NCBI GenBank assembly: GCA_965277495.1
Contig: OZ255824.1
Span: 2,356,001 to 2,420,000, forward strand
DNA length: 64,000 nucleotides
Direction: 5' to 3'
Source of the DNA: CAHJXG01 sp965277495
GTDB taxonomy: Bacteria; Pseudomonadota; Alphaproteobacteria; Acetobacterales; Acetobacteraceae
In this document: positions 16,601-25,974 of the stretch, one piece after another
Layout: every line of letters starts with the position of its first letter
Position numbering within the stretch: position 1 is the first letter of the stretch
Notes under the pieces: generated by a model
Told to the model about the DNA's origin: nothing
The model's input: the letters and a program-made list of their open reading frames with translations, nothing else
Database searches by the model: none
Made by a program: the position numbers and the translations under genes

Positions 16601-18502
16601 TTAAAACCGGTCGCTGGCTGCCGCAGCCGCCACATAACGCGCCGCATCTTCCGCAAGCAGCAACCGTCCCGCAACCAACGCGTCGGCGGCCGCCTTCACC
16701 TTCGCCACATACGCCTCGCGCGTGCCATAGCGTTCCTCCAGCGACGGCCGGGGATCGCCGGTGCGCTCGCGGTCCGCGTGGGTGCGGGCGAACGGGATGA
16801 ACGTGCCGTCGCGGTCGCACAGTTCGGACGGAAGGTCCTTGTAGACGTTGGTCCCGGTATAGGTGCCGAGCGGCGCCGCCAAATGCGGCAGCCTGAGCCC
16901 GGCGGCCTCGTTGCCATCCGCGTCCACCGCGGCCACCATGGTCGGATACGGCTGCACCGGAGCGGCGGGCGGATCGGCCCAGTCCACCGTCCGCCCGACC
17001 GCATTGTCGCCCGGCGCCCATGTCACGCCCGGCACCGCCGGCATATGCACCGCGGCGGCCGGAACCCCGGTCTCGTCGCCGCGCCGAGGCACCATGCTGT
17101 CGGGCGGCACGGTCCCTGCCGCGACCCAGGCGTCGAGGTTGGCCAGCATGGCCCGCAGCGCCGGGCCGGCGCTGTTGGGATTGCGCGGGTTGGCGCAAAA
17201 GCCCGGCGTGGCCTGGCTGCCGGCATGGCCCCCGTGCTGCGTTCCCGCCACCAGCATCATCCGCACCCCCGGCGGCAGCGCGGCATCCGCGCCGGCCCCG
17301 TCCGTGTGCACCAACGACGCGCCCTTTTGCCAATACTCGGTCGATGTGTTGCTTTCGATAATCAGCGGATCGCTGCCGTCGCCATGCAGCAGGCTCCGGC
17401 CAGGCCCATAGCCGAATGGTGGCCAAACCTCGGGATAGAACCGGTCCTCGTGCTGGGTCGCGGTGCGGCCCGGCATGGCGAAAGGCTCGTTCGCGAACAC
17501 CTTGCCCGCGCCGGAAATGTGCGGCAGCACGCCGTCGAACACCCGGCGGCCCGCCTCGTCCCGGTTCATGCCAAGCTCCAGGAAATGGCGCAGGAACCTT
17601 CCGCTGAGCGAGACGCCGATCGCCAGGGTGCGGCGTATCCCAGGCTCGGCCCGCATGGCGCTGACCAGGTCGCGCGTGGCGGCGAAGCCGATGCCGTCGA
17701 CGGTGGGCCGCGTCGCCTCGTAGGTTAGCTCGTAGATGCGGCGCGGCGTCGGCGTCGTGCCGTATGGCATGAGCTGGATGGCGCTGCTGTCGACCCAGCG
17801 GAAATCGTCGGAACCGAGCGGCGTCGGTGCGTCGGCCTGGCGGCTGCGGACCGTGAGGCGCGCCGTGTCGGTGTTGGCGACCGGGTAGGGCAGGCGTATG
17901 CGCTGCATCGGGTCCGCGCCGCGGGTCCCGGCGATGAACTCGTGCCGGATGCGCTTGACGATGCCGAGGCCATCCTGCGCGGCGACCGGCACCCGGATGG
18001 CCATGCCGTTGTTGGCCGCGGCCGCTTCCGGCTGCCACCCGGACCAGACCATCGTGTCGCCGCGGCGCAAGGTGAAGGCGTTGCCGGCGTCGGCCAGGGT
18101 GCGCGGGTCGTTAATACTGCCGTTTGGCGGTTCCGGAGCGTCGTTCAGCCAGGACAGCAGGAATTTGTTGCCACGGTTGGTGACGTCATACAGCAGCACG
18201 CCGTCGCCGCGGGCCGGGTCGGCCGGGCGCAGGATGAACACATCTGTGTCATACTCGACCATGCCGCGCGCGTTGCGTGGCGCTTGGCCGAGCAGGGCGA
18301 TGCCGGCGTTGGCCGGGTCGCTTGGGTCGAGCTCGCCGCGCGCCAGGGCTCGGATGCGGACATATGGCCCGGCGTCGCCAAAGCTCGCGCCATCGGCAAA
18401 AGGCTCCTGCGACAGGACGGAAAGCTGGGTCAGCCGCGCCATGGCTGGGGCCGCCACGCACAGCGCCCACAGGCCGAGCCCGGCAGCAATCGAGTATCGC
18501 AT
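16601..18502 (-). CDS. secreted alpha/beta hydrolase domain protein (Abhydrolase_10-like)
   Basis: This is a 633-residue exported protein of the large 'alpha/beta hydrolase domain-containing' family. The chosen start gives a signal peptide MRYSIAAGLGLWALCVAAPA ending near AMA. A longer start at 18568 is possible. The nucleophile elbow is likely GVSLSGRFLRHFLELG, with GMNRDEAGRRVFDG and an HGGHAGS segment downstream. Substrate is unknown. The gene is divergent from the Tim44-like gene, and Uma2 follows 22 bases after its stop. Confidence 0.8.
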   Translation of the reverse strand: MRYSIAAGLGLWALCVAAPAMARLTQLSVLSQEPFADGASFGDAGPYVRIRALARGELDPSDPANAGIALLGQAPRNARGMVEYDTDVFILRPADPARGDGVLLYDVTNRGNKFLLSWLNDAPEPPNGSINDPRTLADAGNAFTLRRGDTMVWSGWQPEAAAANNGMAIRVPVAAQDGLGIVKRIRHEFIAGTRGADPMQRIRLPYPVANTDTARLTVRSRQADAPTPLGSDDFRWVDSSAIQLMPYGTTPTPRRIYELTYEATRPTVDGIGFAATRDLVSAMRAEPGIRRTLAIGVSLSGRFLRHFLELGMNRDEAGRRVFDGVLPHISGAGKVFANEPFAMPGRTATQHEDRFYPEVWPPFGYGPGRSLLHGDGSDPLIIESNTSTEYWQKGASLVHTDGAGADAALPPGVRMMLVAGTQHGGHAGSQATPGFCANPRNPNSAGPALRAMLANLDAWVAAGTVPPDSMVPRRGDETGVPAAAVHMPAVPGVTWAPGDNAVGRTVDWADPPAAPVQPYPTMVAAVDADGNEAAGLRLPHLAAPLGTYTGTNVYKDLPSELCDRDGTFIPFARTHADRERTGDPRPSLEERYGTREAYVAKVKAAADALVAGRLLLAEDAARYVAAAAASDRF

Positions 18503-18641
18503 CTTCCCCGCCCCACCCACGTTCATTGCCTGGGCGACAGGCTGGGCTGCCCGGACAGCGCTTGTCAACGCGCTGCCGGCACCCCTATTTTCAGCGCTGG
18601 AACGGACTATATTCTTCCTTGCTAACAGGAGACCTGATCAC

Positions 18642-19589
18642 ATGCGTCGTTCCTCTTCCTTCATCGCTGCCGCCGCGGTCGCTGCCCTGGCGTTCGCGCC
18701 CTCGCTCGCCGATGCGCGGGCCGGTGGCGGAAGCTCGTTCGGCAGCCGCGGCGGGCGCACCTTCAGCGCCCCGCCCACGACCAACACGTCGCCGTTCACC
18801 GCAGCGCCGATGGAGCGCAGCATGACCGCGCGCCCGGCGCCCAGCCCCGGTTACGGCGCGCCGGCTCCGATGGCGCCCGCATTCGGCGGACGGTCGGCCT
18901 TTGGGTCCGGCTTGCTCGGCGGGCTGCTCGGCGTCGGCCTGGGCAGCATGCTGTTCGGCGGCGGCATGTTCGGCGGCGAGGGCGGCATGGGCGGGATGGG
19001 CTTTATCGGCCTGCTGCTGCAGGCGGCGCTGCTGTTCTTTGCGGTGCGCTGGCTGTATCGCATGTTCATGCGCCGCCAGCCGGCGATGGCGGGCGGACCC
19101 AGCTTCATGCGCACGCAGCAGCCCCGCCCCATGCCGGGCGCGGCTATGCCGGGCATGACCCCTGGCGCAGCCCGTCCAGCGGCCGGCGTTCAGATCGGCA
19201 AGCCCGACTTCGAGGCGTTCGACCGCACGCTGCATGAGGTGCAGGACGCCTGGTCCGCGCAGGACCTGAACGCGTTGCGTGGCCTGTCCACGCCGGAGAT
19301 GGTCAGCTATTTCGGCGAGCAACTGGCCGAACAGGCGAGCCGCGGCGTGCGCAATACCGTCACGCATGTGAAACTGGAGCAGGGCGACCTGTCCGAGGCG
19401 TGGTCGGAGGGGAGCCGCGAATACGCGACCGTCGCGATGCGATTTTCCTCGTTGGACGTGACCCGCGACTCGGCAGGGCGCGTCGTGGATGGCGACATGG
19501 CGCTGCGCAGCATGGCGACGGAGCTGTGGACTTTCGTCCGCGCCCCTGGCGGGCGGTGGCTGCTGTCGGCGATCCAGCAAGCGCGCTGA
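18642..19589 (+). CDS. Tim44-like domain membrane protein
   Basis: The 315-residue protein has a signal-like N-terminus (SSFIAAAAVAALAFAPSLA), a Gly/Ser/Pro-rich linker, a glycine/methionine-rich hydrophobic stretch (residues about 87-125), a transmembrane helix FIGLLLQAALLFFAVRWLYR and then a Tim44-like domain (about residues 185-315) with DFEAFDRTLHEVQDAWSAQD. Such proteins are common in proteobacteria and resemble the mitochondrial import motor anchor, but their bacterial role is unsettled. A ribosome site (aacaggaga) precedes the ATG. A strong terminator follows directly. Confidence 0.87.
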   Translation: MRRSSSFIAAAAVAALAFAPSLADARAGGGSSFGSRGGRTFSAPPTTNTSPFTAAPMERSMTARPAPSPGYGAPAPMAPAFGGRSAFGSGLLGGLLGVGLGSMLFGGGMFGGEGGMGGMGFIGLLLQAALLFFAVRWLYRMFMRRQPAMAGGPSFMRTQQPRPMPGAAMPGMTPGAARPAAGVQIGKPDFEAFDRTLHEVQDAWSAQDLNALRGLSTPEMVSYFGEQLAEQASRGVRNTVTHVKLEQGDLSEAWSEGSREYATVAMRFSSLDVTRDSAGRVVDGDMALRSMATELWTFVRAPGGRWLLSAIQQAR

Positions 19590-19612
19590 AGCAAAAAACG
19601 TTTGCGATCAAG

Positions 19613-19641
19613 GGCCGCCGGGTCACTCCGGCGGCCTTTTT
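19613..19641 (+). terminator. rho-independent terminator after the Tim44-like gene
   Basis: A perfect 9-bp stem GGCCGCCGG / CCGGCGGCC encloses a 6-base loop and is followed by a run of five T residues. It lies 23 bases after the stop of the Tim44-like gene. It is the clearest intrinsic terminator in the window. Confidence 0.88.
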
Positions 19642-19774
19642 GCATCTTGGTCCCCACGAACCCCGTCAGTAATGCTGCATCATCAAAACTTCACGTGCAA
19701 GTTCGACGCCATGAAGTCATAGGCCGACGCGAGGCAGAGTTGTCTCGAACACGACACGAGGTTCAATCGGTCGC

Positions 19775-20608
19775 ATGAACGCAATCCTCCCGTCATCGAA
19801 TATCCACCAATACCGCACCGTCTTCATCTCGGACACCCATTTGGGAACCCGTGGCTGCCGCAGCGATTTCCTGGCGGATTTCTTGGGCCGGATGTCATGC
19901 CAGCATCTTTTTCTTGTCGGCGACATCGTGGACGGCTGGCGGCTGCGTAAATCCTGGTATTGGGACGCGAACCACGACAAGGTCATCCGCCTGATTTTGC
20001 GCCATGCCCGGAACGGCGCCGCCGTCACCTATATCCCCGGCAACCACGACGAGATGTTCCGCGCCTGGCTGCCGACCGCGCTTGATCCCCACGCGCTGGA
20101 AGTTGCGGGCATCGCGCTGCGCAACGAGGCCACGCACGTGACGGCGGACGGTAGGAAGCTGCTGGTGATCCACGGCGACGAATACGACAGCGTGGTCCGC
20201 TACGCCCGCTTCCTCGCGGTGCTCGGCGACGGCGCCTACACCACGTCGCTGGTGTTCAACCGATGGTTCAACTCGCTGCGGCGGCGCATGGGCTATCCCT
20301 ATTGGTCGTTGTCGCAATGGCTGAAGCGCCAGGTGAAGGGCGCGGTGAAGGCCATCGACCTGTTCGAAACGGCGCTGGCGGACGAGGCCAGGCGCCGCGG
20401 CTTCGACGGCGTGGTCTGCGGCCACATCCACCATGCCGAGATGCGCACGGTGAACGGCGTGCTCTATTTGAACGACGGGGACTGGGTCGAAAGCTGCACC
20501 GCCCTCGTCGAGCACCACGACGGCCGCCTGGAGCTGATCGACTGGGCCGCCGTGAACGGGCTGTCGTTCTTCGAGCCGCTCGAGCCCGCGTTGGCGGAGG
20601 CTGCCTGA
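19775..20608 (+). CDS. LpxH-like UDP-2,3-diacylglucosamine diphosphatase / metallophosphoesterase
   Basis: The 277-residue calcineurin-like phosphoesterase has all metal motifs: FISDTHLGT, FLVGDIVDGW, YIPGNHDEMF, VIHGDEYDS and VCGHIHHAEM. These residues bind two metal ions. In LpxH the reaction gives lipid X for lipid A synthesis. The alphaproteobacterial form in this gene setting is usually annotated as an LpxH-like diphosphatase. It is followed 29 bases later by a GT4 glycosyltransferase, and the block continues into waaA and lpxK. Whether it is the essential LpxH function or a side activity cannot be read from the sequence. Confidence 0.82.
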   Translation: MNAILPSSNIHQYRTVFISDTHLGTRGCRSDFLADFLGRMSCQHLFLVGDIVDGWRLRKSWYWDANHDKVIRLILRHARNGAAVTYIPGNHDEMFRAWLPTALDPHALEVAGIALRNEATHVTADGRKLLVIHGDEYDSVVRYARFLAVLGDGAYTTSLVFNRWFNSLRRRMGYPYWSLSQWLKRQVKGAVKAIDLFETALADEARRRGFDGVVCGHIHHAEMRTVNGVLYLNDGDWVESCTALVEHHDGRLELIDWAAVNGLSFFEPLEPALAEAA

Positions 20609-20637
20609 CCGCGCCACCCTGTCCAGTTGGCCATGCC

Positions 20638-21651
20638 ATGCGGATCCTGATCGTCTCGGACGCCTGGCATCCCCAGGTGAACGGGGTGGTCCGCACCCTG
20701 TCGATGGTGGCGGCGGAGCTGACGGCGCTCGGCCATGTCGCGGAGGTCATTGGGCCCGGCCAGTTCCGCACCGTGGCGCTGCCGACCTACGCCAGCATCC
20801 GGGTGGCGCTGGCCCCCGGCCGCCGCCTCCATGCCATGATCGACGCATTCCGTCCCGATGCGCTGCACGTCGCGACCGAGGGTCCGCTCGGCCATGCCGC
20901 CCGGCGCTGGGCGCTGCGGCGCGGCATGGTCTTCACCACGTCGTTCCATACGCGGTTCCCGGAGTACCTGCACGCCCGGGTGCGGCTGCCGGTTGCACTC
21001 ACGTACGCCTGGCTGCGCTGGTTCCACAATGCGGGATCGGCGACGATGGTCGCGACCGCCAGCCTGCGGCACGAATTGGCCGGACGCGGGTTCCGCAACG
21101 TGCGCGCCTGGACCCGCGGCGTCGATCTCGTGCGTTTCAGGCCGGGCCTGCCGGGCGCGATGCCGTATCCCCGGCCTGTGTTCCTTTATGTCGGCCGGGT
21201 CGCGGTCGAGAAGAACCTGGGCGCATTCCTGTCGCTCGATCTGCCGGGATCGAAGCTGATCGTCGGTGACGGGCCGCAGCGGGACGCCCTGGCGCGGGAT
21301 CATCCGGCGGCGCATTTCGTCGGCGAGCGGCATGGCGCGGCACTGTCAGAGACCTACGCCGACGCGGACGTGTTCGTGTTCCCGTCGCTGACGGACACGT
21401 TCGGGCTGGTGCTGCTCGAAAGCCTCGCCTCCGGCACCCCGGTCGCGGCGCATCCTGTGACTGGCCCGGCCGATATCCTGGAGGGCGCCGCGCCGGGCGT
21501 TGGCGCGCTGGACCATGATCTGCGGGCGGCGGCGATGCGCGCCTTGGCCGGGGACCGGGCGGCGTGCCGCAGCCATGCCGAACGCTTCTCCTGGCGGGCC
21601 TGCGCCGACGCGTTCCTGGCCAACCTCGTGGTGGCCGGCCCCGGTTCCTGA
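20638..21651 (+). CDS. family 4 glycosyltransferase
   Basis: The 337-residue GT-B enzyme starts MRILIVSDAWHPQVNGVVRT, a classic GT4 N-terminus. The C-terminal nucleotide-sugar domain has FLYVGRVAVEKNL, KLIVGDGPQRD and the EX7E-like DTFGLVLLESLASGTPVAA. Related alphaproteobacterial enzymes next to LpxH-like phosphatases transfer mannose or hexuronic acid to diacylglycerol. The acceptor here is not proven. The position inside the envelope block supports a lipid acceptor. Confidence 0.87.
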   Translation: MRILIVSDAWHPQVNGVVRTLSMVAAELTALGHVAEVIGPGQFRTVALPTYASIRVALAPGRRLHAMIDAFRPDALHVATEGPLGHAARRWALRRGMVFTTSFHTRFPEYLHARVRLPVALTYAWLRWFHNAGSATMVATASLRHELAGRGFRNVRAWTRGVDLVRFRPGLPGAMPYPRPVFLYVGRVAVEKNLGAFLSLDLPGSKLIVGDGPQRDALARDHPAAHFVGERHGAALSETYADADVFVFPSLTDTFGLVLLESLASGTPVAAHPVTGPADILEGAAPGVGALDHDLRAAAMRALAGDRAACRSHAERFSWRACADAFLANLVVAGPGS

Positions 21652-21663
21652 AACGCCGGACCC

Positions 21664-22422
21664 ATGGTTTGCGGCGCCGAAGGCCGCATGCTACCGCCGC
21701 GCCATGCCCGCCTGCCGCGTCCCGTGATCAAACGACTGCTTCGCCATCCCCGTACCGTGGCGCTGGGCGCCCAGGCCCTCGGCGCCTATCTGCGCTTTGC
21801 GTTGCGCACCACGCGCTGGTCGCTGCATGAGGTGGAACTGGGCCGCTATCTGCACGGCACGCCCGCCGTGTTCGCCTTTTGGCATGAATGCCTGCCGTTG
21901 ATGCCTGCCCTATGGACGCACGCGGTCCGGCAACGCGCCGCCGCACGCGGGCCGCGCGGACGCATGCACGTGCTGGTCAGCCGCCATCAGGACGGACGGC
22001 TGATTGGCGGCATGATGCGCGGCTTCGGCCTCGATCTTGTTTACGGCTCTTCGTCGAAGGGCGTGGCGCAAAAGGGCGGCGCGTCCGGCCTGCGCGCGTT
22101 GCTGGCAGTGCTGGCGGCGGGGGACCAGGTCGTGATCACCCCGGACGGCCCCCGCGGACCCGCCCGGCAAATCGCCCGCGGGGTCGCGCAACTGGCGGCG
22201 CTGGCCGGTGCGCCGGTGCTGCCCTGCTCGGCGCAGTCCACCCGCCGCCGGGTGCTGCCGACCTGGGACCGCATGATCCTGCCGTTGCCGTTCGGCCGCG
22301 GCGTGCTGGTTTGCGGCGCGCCGATCCATGTGCCGCGGGAGGGCTGGGCCGATAGCCTGCCGGTGATCGCCGCTGCCCTCACCCAGGCGGCGGACGAGGC
22401 CGAAGCGCTTTGCGCAGCGTGA
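21664..22422 (+). CDS. DUF374 lysophospholipid-acyltransferase-like protein
   Basis: The 252-residue product belongs to the DUF374 acyltransferase family. The HxxxxD-type region reads FAFWHECLPLMPALW, and the second motif is VITPDGPRGPARQIARG, preceded by YGSSSKGVAQKGG. Such genes usually sit next to waaA and lpxK, so a lipid A or phospholipid acyl transfer is likely. ATG 21688 is an alternative start that removes eight residues. The TGA stop overlaps the preferred GTG start of waaA. Confidence 0.85.
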   Translation: MVCGAEGRMLPPRHARLPRPVIKRLLRHPRTVALGAQALGAYLRFALRTTRWSLHEVELGRYLHGTPAVFAFWHECLPLMPALWTHAVRQRAAARGPRGRMHVLVSRHQDGRLIGGMMRGFGLDLVYGSSSKGVAQKGGASGLRALLAVLAAGDQVVITPDGPRGPARQIARGVAQLAALAGAPVLPCSAQSTRRRVLPTWDRMILPLPFGRGVLVCGAPIHVPREGWADSLPVIAAALTQAADEAEALCAA

Positions 22423-23678
22423 TCGGCGGGATTTGGCATGGCGGCGCTGCCCTGGCGGCGCCTGCCCTGCGGACGATGCTGCGCCGCCGCGCGGGCCGCG
22501 GCAAGGAAATCGCGTCCCGCCTGCCGGAACGCGAAGGCATCGACCCGGCACCGCGTCCCGCTGGCTGCCTGGTTTGGCTGCATGCGGCCAGCGTGGGCGA
22601 AAGCCAGTCGATCCTGCCTGTGCTGTCTGCGCTGCGGGAGCAGGCGCCGGGCGCGTCGATCCTGCTCACGACCGGCACCGTCACCTCCGCCGCGCTTTTG
22701 GCCACCCGGCTGCCGGCGTCCGGGCTGCACGGCGTGATGCACCGGTTCGTGCCGCTCGACGTGCCGGCATGGGTGGCGCGGTTCCTGGACCATTGGCGTC
22801 CGGACGTGGCGGGGTTCGTGGAAAGCGAGCTTTGGCCCAACCTGATCGACGGCTGCCGGGCGCGGGGCATTCCGATGATGCTGGTGAACGCCCGCATGTC
22901 GGCCCGCAGCCTGCGCGGGTGGCAGCGCGCGCCGGGCTTTGCGCGGCAGTTGGTGGGGGCGTTCGACCGGGTCCAGGCGCAATCCGAAGCCGACGCCGCG
23001 CATCTGCGGCTGCTTGGCGCCCGATGCGTGGATGCGCCGGGCAACCTGAAGCTCGCGGCGCCGCCGCTTCCCGCCGATGCGGACGAGCTTGCCCGGCTGC
23101 GCGCGCTGATCGGCCCCCGCCCGGTATGGCTCGCCTCCAGCACGCATCCCGGCGAGGAGGACGTGGCGGCCCAGGTGCACCACAGCCTTGCCGCCGCGCA
23201 TCCGGGCCTGCTGACCATCGTGGCGCCACGGCATCCGGAGCGTGGGGCGGCGCTGGCGGCGGCGCTCGGTGCGCCTCGCCGGGCGGCCGGGCAGGATCCG
23301 GGCGCAACGGGCGTATGGGTCGCCGATACGCTTGGGGAGCTCGGTCTGCTGTATCGCTTGTCGCCGCTCGCCTTCGTGGGCCGCAGCTTGACCGGGCGGG
23401 GCGGGCAGAACCCGCTCGAGCCGGCGCGCCTGGGCTGCGCCATCGCCGTCGGGCCGCACACCGCGAATTTCGCCGAGGCCGTGCAGGCGCTGGAGGCGGC
23501 AGGGGCGCTGACGCGGATTGCGGATGCGGCCGGGCTGGCGGCCTGGGTGGACGCTATGCTGCGCGATCCCGGCCGGATGCGGGCCGCTGGGGCGGCGGCC
23601 TGCGTTGCGGCCCAGGGCGCGGCTGGCCTGCCGGAGCGGACGGCAGCGGCGTTGCTGTCCCTGGTGCGGCGCACATGA
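22419..23678 (+). CDS. waaA: 3-deoxy-D-manno-octulosonic acid (Kdo) transferase
   Basis: The 419-residue GT30 enzyme adds Kdo to the lipid A precursor at the inner membrane. Family motifs are CLVWLHAASVGESQSILPVL, LLTTGTVTSAALLA, FVESELWPNLIDG, the VNARMSARSLRGW loop, VWLASSTHPGEE and the C-terminal GRGGQNPLEPARLGC. GTG 22419 overlaps the upstream stop (GTGA). TTG 22410 would add three residues. The stop overlaps the lpxK start (ATGA). Confidence 0.94.
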   Translation: MIGGIWHGGAALAAPALRTMLRRRAGRGKEIASRLPEREGIDPAPRPAGCLVWLHAASVGESQSILPVLSALREQAPGASILLTTGTVTSAALLATRLPASGLHGVMHRFVPLDVPAWVARFLDHWRPDVAGFVESELWPNLIDGCRARGIPMMLVNARMSARSLRGWQRAPGFARQLVGAFDRVQAQSEADAAHLRLLGARCVDAPGNLKLAAPPLPADADELARLRALIGPRPVWLASSTHPGEEDVAAQVHHSLAAAHPGLLTIVAPRHPERGAALAAALGAPRRAAGQDPGATGVWVADTLGELGLLYRLSPLAFVGRSLTGRGGQNPLEPARLGCAIAVGPHTANFAEAVQALEAAGALTRIADAAGLAAWVDAMLRDPGRMRAAGAAACVAAQGAAGLPERTAAALLSLVRRT

Positions 23679-24631
23679 GGCCGCCGGCGTTCTGGCAGCG
23701 CGACGGCGTCATGTCCCGGCTGCTCGCCCCGGCGGGCATGGTGGTGGCAGGGCTGGCCGCCCGCCGGATGTCCAGGCCGGGCTGGCGCGCGCCGGTCCCG
23801 GTGCTGTGCTGCGGCAATGCCGGCGTGGGCGGGGCCGGCAAGACGACGGTGGCGCTGGACCTCGCGCAACGGCTGCTGGCGCGTGGCGTGGCGGTGCATT
23901 GCCTGACCCGCGGCTATGGCGGACGGTCGCGGGGGGTGCTGCGGGTCGATCCGTCCGTGCACGACGCTGGGTTCGTGGGGGACGAGCCGTTGCTGCTCGC
24001 CGCGGTCGCGCCGACCTGGGTGGCGGCCGATCGCGGCGCCGGCGCCCGGGCGGCGGTGGCGGCGGGGGCGCAGGCGCTGCTGATGGATGACGGCCTGCAG
24101 AACCCGACGCTTGTGCAGGATGCTGGGCTGCTGGTCGTGGACGGCGCTGCGGGATTTGGCAATGGCAGGGTCATGCCGGCCGGGCCGTTGCGGGAGAGCG
24201 TCGCCGTCGCTGCCGCGCGCTGCCGTGCGGCGGTGCTGATCGGGCCCGATACGACGCGGGCGCGCGCTGCCTTGCCGCCGGGCCTGCCCGTGTTGACGGC
24301 GGCGCTGCATTCCGACGCGGCGCTGGACGGCATGCGGGTGCTGGCGTTTTCCGGCATCGCGCGGCCGTCCAAGTTCCATGACACCTTGCGCCACGCCGGC
24401 GCCACCCTGGCGGAGTGCATGGACTTCCCCGACCACCACCGCTTCAGCGATTCGGAGCTTGACCGCGTGTTCGCCCGCGCCGCGGCACTAGACGCCACGC
24501 CGGTCACGACGCCCAAGGACGTGGTTCGCCTGCCTGGCGCTGTCCGCAGCCGGGTCCGGGTGGCCGGCGTCACGCTGGTTTGGGACGACCCGGCCGCGCT
24601 CGAACGCCTGTTGGCCGAAGTTGTGCCGTGA
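23675..24631 (+). CDS. lpxK: tetraacyldisaccharide 4'-kinase
   Basis: The 318-residue kinase phosphorylates the 4' position of the lipid A disaccharide. The P-loop is GNAGVGGAGKTTVALDLAQR, and RPPAFWQ at the start, LTRGYGGRSRG, LMDDGLQNPTL and the C-terminal DHHRFSDSEL with VTTPKDVVRL are all family signatures. It overlaps waaA (ATGA) and the next acyltransferase (GTGA), so the lipid A genes form one coupled operon. Confidence 0.95.
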   Translation: MRPPAFWQRDGVMSRLLAPAGMVVAGLAARRMSRPGWRAPVPVLCCGNAGVGGAGKTTVALDLAQRLLARGVAVHCLTRGYGGRSRGVLRVDPSVHDAGFVGDEPLLLAAVAPTWVAADRGAGARAAVAAGAQALLMDDGLQNPTLVQDAGLLVVDGAAGFGNGRVMPAGPLRESVAVAAARCRAAVLIGPDTTRARAALPPGLPVLTAALHSDAALDGMRVLAFSGIARPSKFHDTLRHAGATLAECMDFPDHHRFSDSELDRVFARAAALDATPVTTPKDVVRLPGAVRSRVRVAGVTLVWDDPAALERLLAEVVP

Positions 24632-25533
24632 GCGTCCAGCATCGAGCGGAAGCGTTCATGGCGCGCGTGGCGCTGTGTTTGCTGCGCGCCCTCGGGCCGG
24701 TTGCATCCAGCAACTTGCTCGGAACGCTGTTGCGCGCCGTTGGGCCGCTGCTGCCGGTCTCGCGCGTCGCTGATGGCAACCTGCGGGCGGCGTTGCCGGA
24801 GCTCGACGCCGCCGGGCGCCGCCGGGTGGTGCGCGGGGTTTGGGAGAACCTGGGCCGCACCATCGGCGAGTTGCCGCATATCGGCCGCCTGCACGAATCC
24901 GACGCCGGTCCGGGCTGGGAGCTTGTAGGCGCGGAGACGGTCGATTGGCTGGCGGCGAAGGGTGGCCCGGCGATATTCTTCAGCGCCCATATCGGCAATT
25001 GGGAGGTGCTGCCCGTCGCCGCGGCGGTCCGTGGCGTGCCGTTCTCGTTGTTCTATCGCCCGGCGGAGAACAAGCAGATCGACGCCATGATCCATGACCT
25101 GCGGCGGCAGGCGGCCCGGGCCGACGTCCAGATGTTTCCCAAAGGGGCAGCCGGCGCCCGCCAATCGCTCGCATACTTGTCGCGTGGCGGACGGCTGGCC
25201 ATGCTGATGGACCAAAAGATGAATGACGGCATCGAAGCGCAGTTCTTTGGCCGCCCGGCGATGACCGCCCCAGCATTGGCCGCGTTGGCGTTGCGCCTGC
25301 GCTGCCCGGTCATCCCTGCTTATGTGGAGCGGCTAGGCCCCGCCCGGTTTCGCGTCGTATGCGAGCCGCCGCTTGCCCTCCCGAACAGCGGCGACCGCGC
25401 GGCCGATGTCGCGCGGCTGACGCAGACGGTGAACGATACGATGGAGCGCTGGATCAGGGCCAAGCCGGAGAGTTGGCTATGGCTGCACCGGCGCTGGCCG
25501 AAGGTTAATACCGAGCCTTCACCGGAATCTTGA
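24628..25533 (+). CDS. LpxL/HtrB-type lauroyl acyltransferase family protein
   Basis: The 301-residue protein has the acyltransferase HX4E box in FFSAHIGNWEVLPVAAA, YRPAENKQIDAMIHDLR, and the LAMLMDQKMNDGI substrate loop. It ends with the family SWLWLHRRWPK. It is expected to add a secondary acyl chain to Kdo-lipid A. GTG 24628 overlaps the lpxK stop. Its final 29 bases overlap the 3' end of a convergent small gene. Confidence 0.91.
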   Translation: MSVQHRAEAFMARVALCLLRALGPVASSNLLGTLLRAVGPLLPVSRVADGNLRAALPELDAAGRRRVVRGVWENLGRTIGELPHIGRLHESDAGPGWELVGAETVDWLAAKGGPAIFFSAHIGNWEVLPVAAAVRGVPFSLFYRPAENKQIDAMIHDLRRQAARADVQMFPKGAAGARQSLAYLSRGGRLAMLMDQKMNDGIEAQFFGRPAMTAPALAALALRLRCPVIPAYVERLGPARFRVVCEPPLALPNSGDRAADVARLTQTVNDTMERWIRAKPESWLWLHRRWPKVNTEPSPES

Positions 25534-25762
25534 TGATCTCGGGCAGCGGCGAACGCTCCAGCGACTTGATCGCGGGCCGGGGTTTGCCAGAGGCCGCGCC
25601 GATGGTGGCGTCCTGTTGCTCGATGATGCCCTGGGCCGGCATGTCGCCATCCAACCCGGCCAGGGCCGTGCTGGGCACGCGGCGGTTGCTGGTGCGGGTG
25701 CCGTCGACATAGGTGACGTCGAAGGCGACGAAGCTGCTCTCGATTTTCTTTTTAAGCGCCAT
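25505..25762 (-). CDS. conserved small protein of unknown function
   Basis: The 85-residue product starts MALKKKIESSFVAFDVTYVD and contains GTRTSNRRVPSTALAGLDGD and a C-terminal SLERSPLPEIIKIPVKARY. There is no signal peptide or membrane segment. The start overlaps the end of the 60-residue gene upstream by 11 bases, and its 3' end overlaps the convergent acyltransferase gene by 29 bases. I do not recognise a functional family. The coupling with the neighbouring small genes argues that it is real. Confidence 0.7.
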   Translation of the reverse strand: MALKKKIESSFVAFDVTYVDGTRTSNRRVPSTALAGLDGDMPAQGIIEQQDATIGAASGKPRPAIKSLERSPLPEIIKIPVKARY

Positions 25763-25934
25763 CGGTGCCTCCGGTACTGGTGCCCTCGGTCGGGGAGGGT
25801 TCGGCGCCAGACTCGAGTTCGGCCTTGCGACGCGCTGCTGTTTCTTCTTTTTCCCGCAGCTTCTCGTCTTTCTTGGCCTGTTTGGCGCGGTTCCGCTCGG
25901 CCCGCTGCATATTGTAGTTGGGCTTGAACACCAT
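25752..25934 (-). CDS. conserved small basic/acidic helical protein
   Basis: The 60-residue product starts MVFKPNYNMQRAERNRAKQA, followed by a highly charged helix (KKDEKLREKEETAARRKAEL) and a Ser/Gly/Thr tail. Similar 50-70 residue proteins with an MVFKPNYN-like start recur in Rhodospirillales and their relatives, function unknown. A longer upstream frame is rejected as it lacks any such similarity. It overlaps the next gene by 11 bases. Confidence 0.68.
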   Translation of the reverse strand: MVFKPNYNMQRAERNRAKQAKKDEKLREKEETAARRKAELESGAEPSPTEGTSTGGTDGA

Positions 25935-25974
25935 TGGCTTTCCTTGCGGCGGAGGGTTGGAAAAAGACCGCGCT

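Noticed and set aside
16370..17728. Long plus-strand open frame of about 450 codons
   Set aside because: It runs antisense to the secreted hydrolase gene, is Arg/His/Gly-rich and has no family pattern. It is a high-GC shadow frame.
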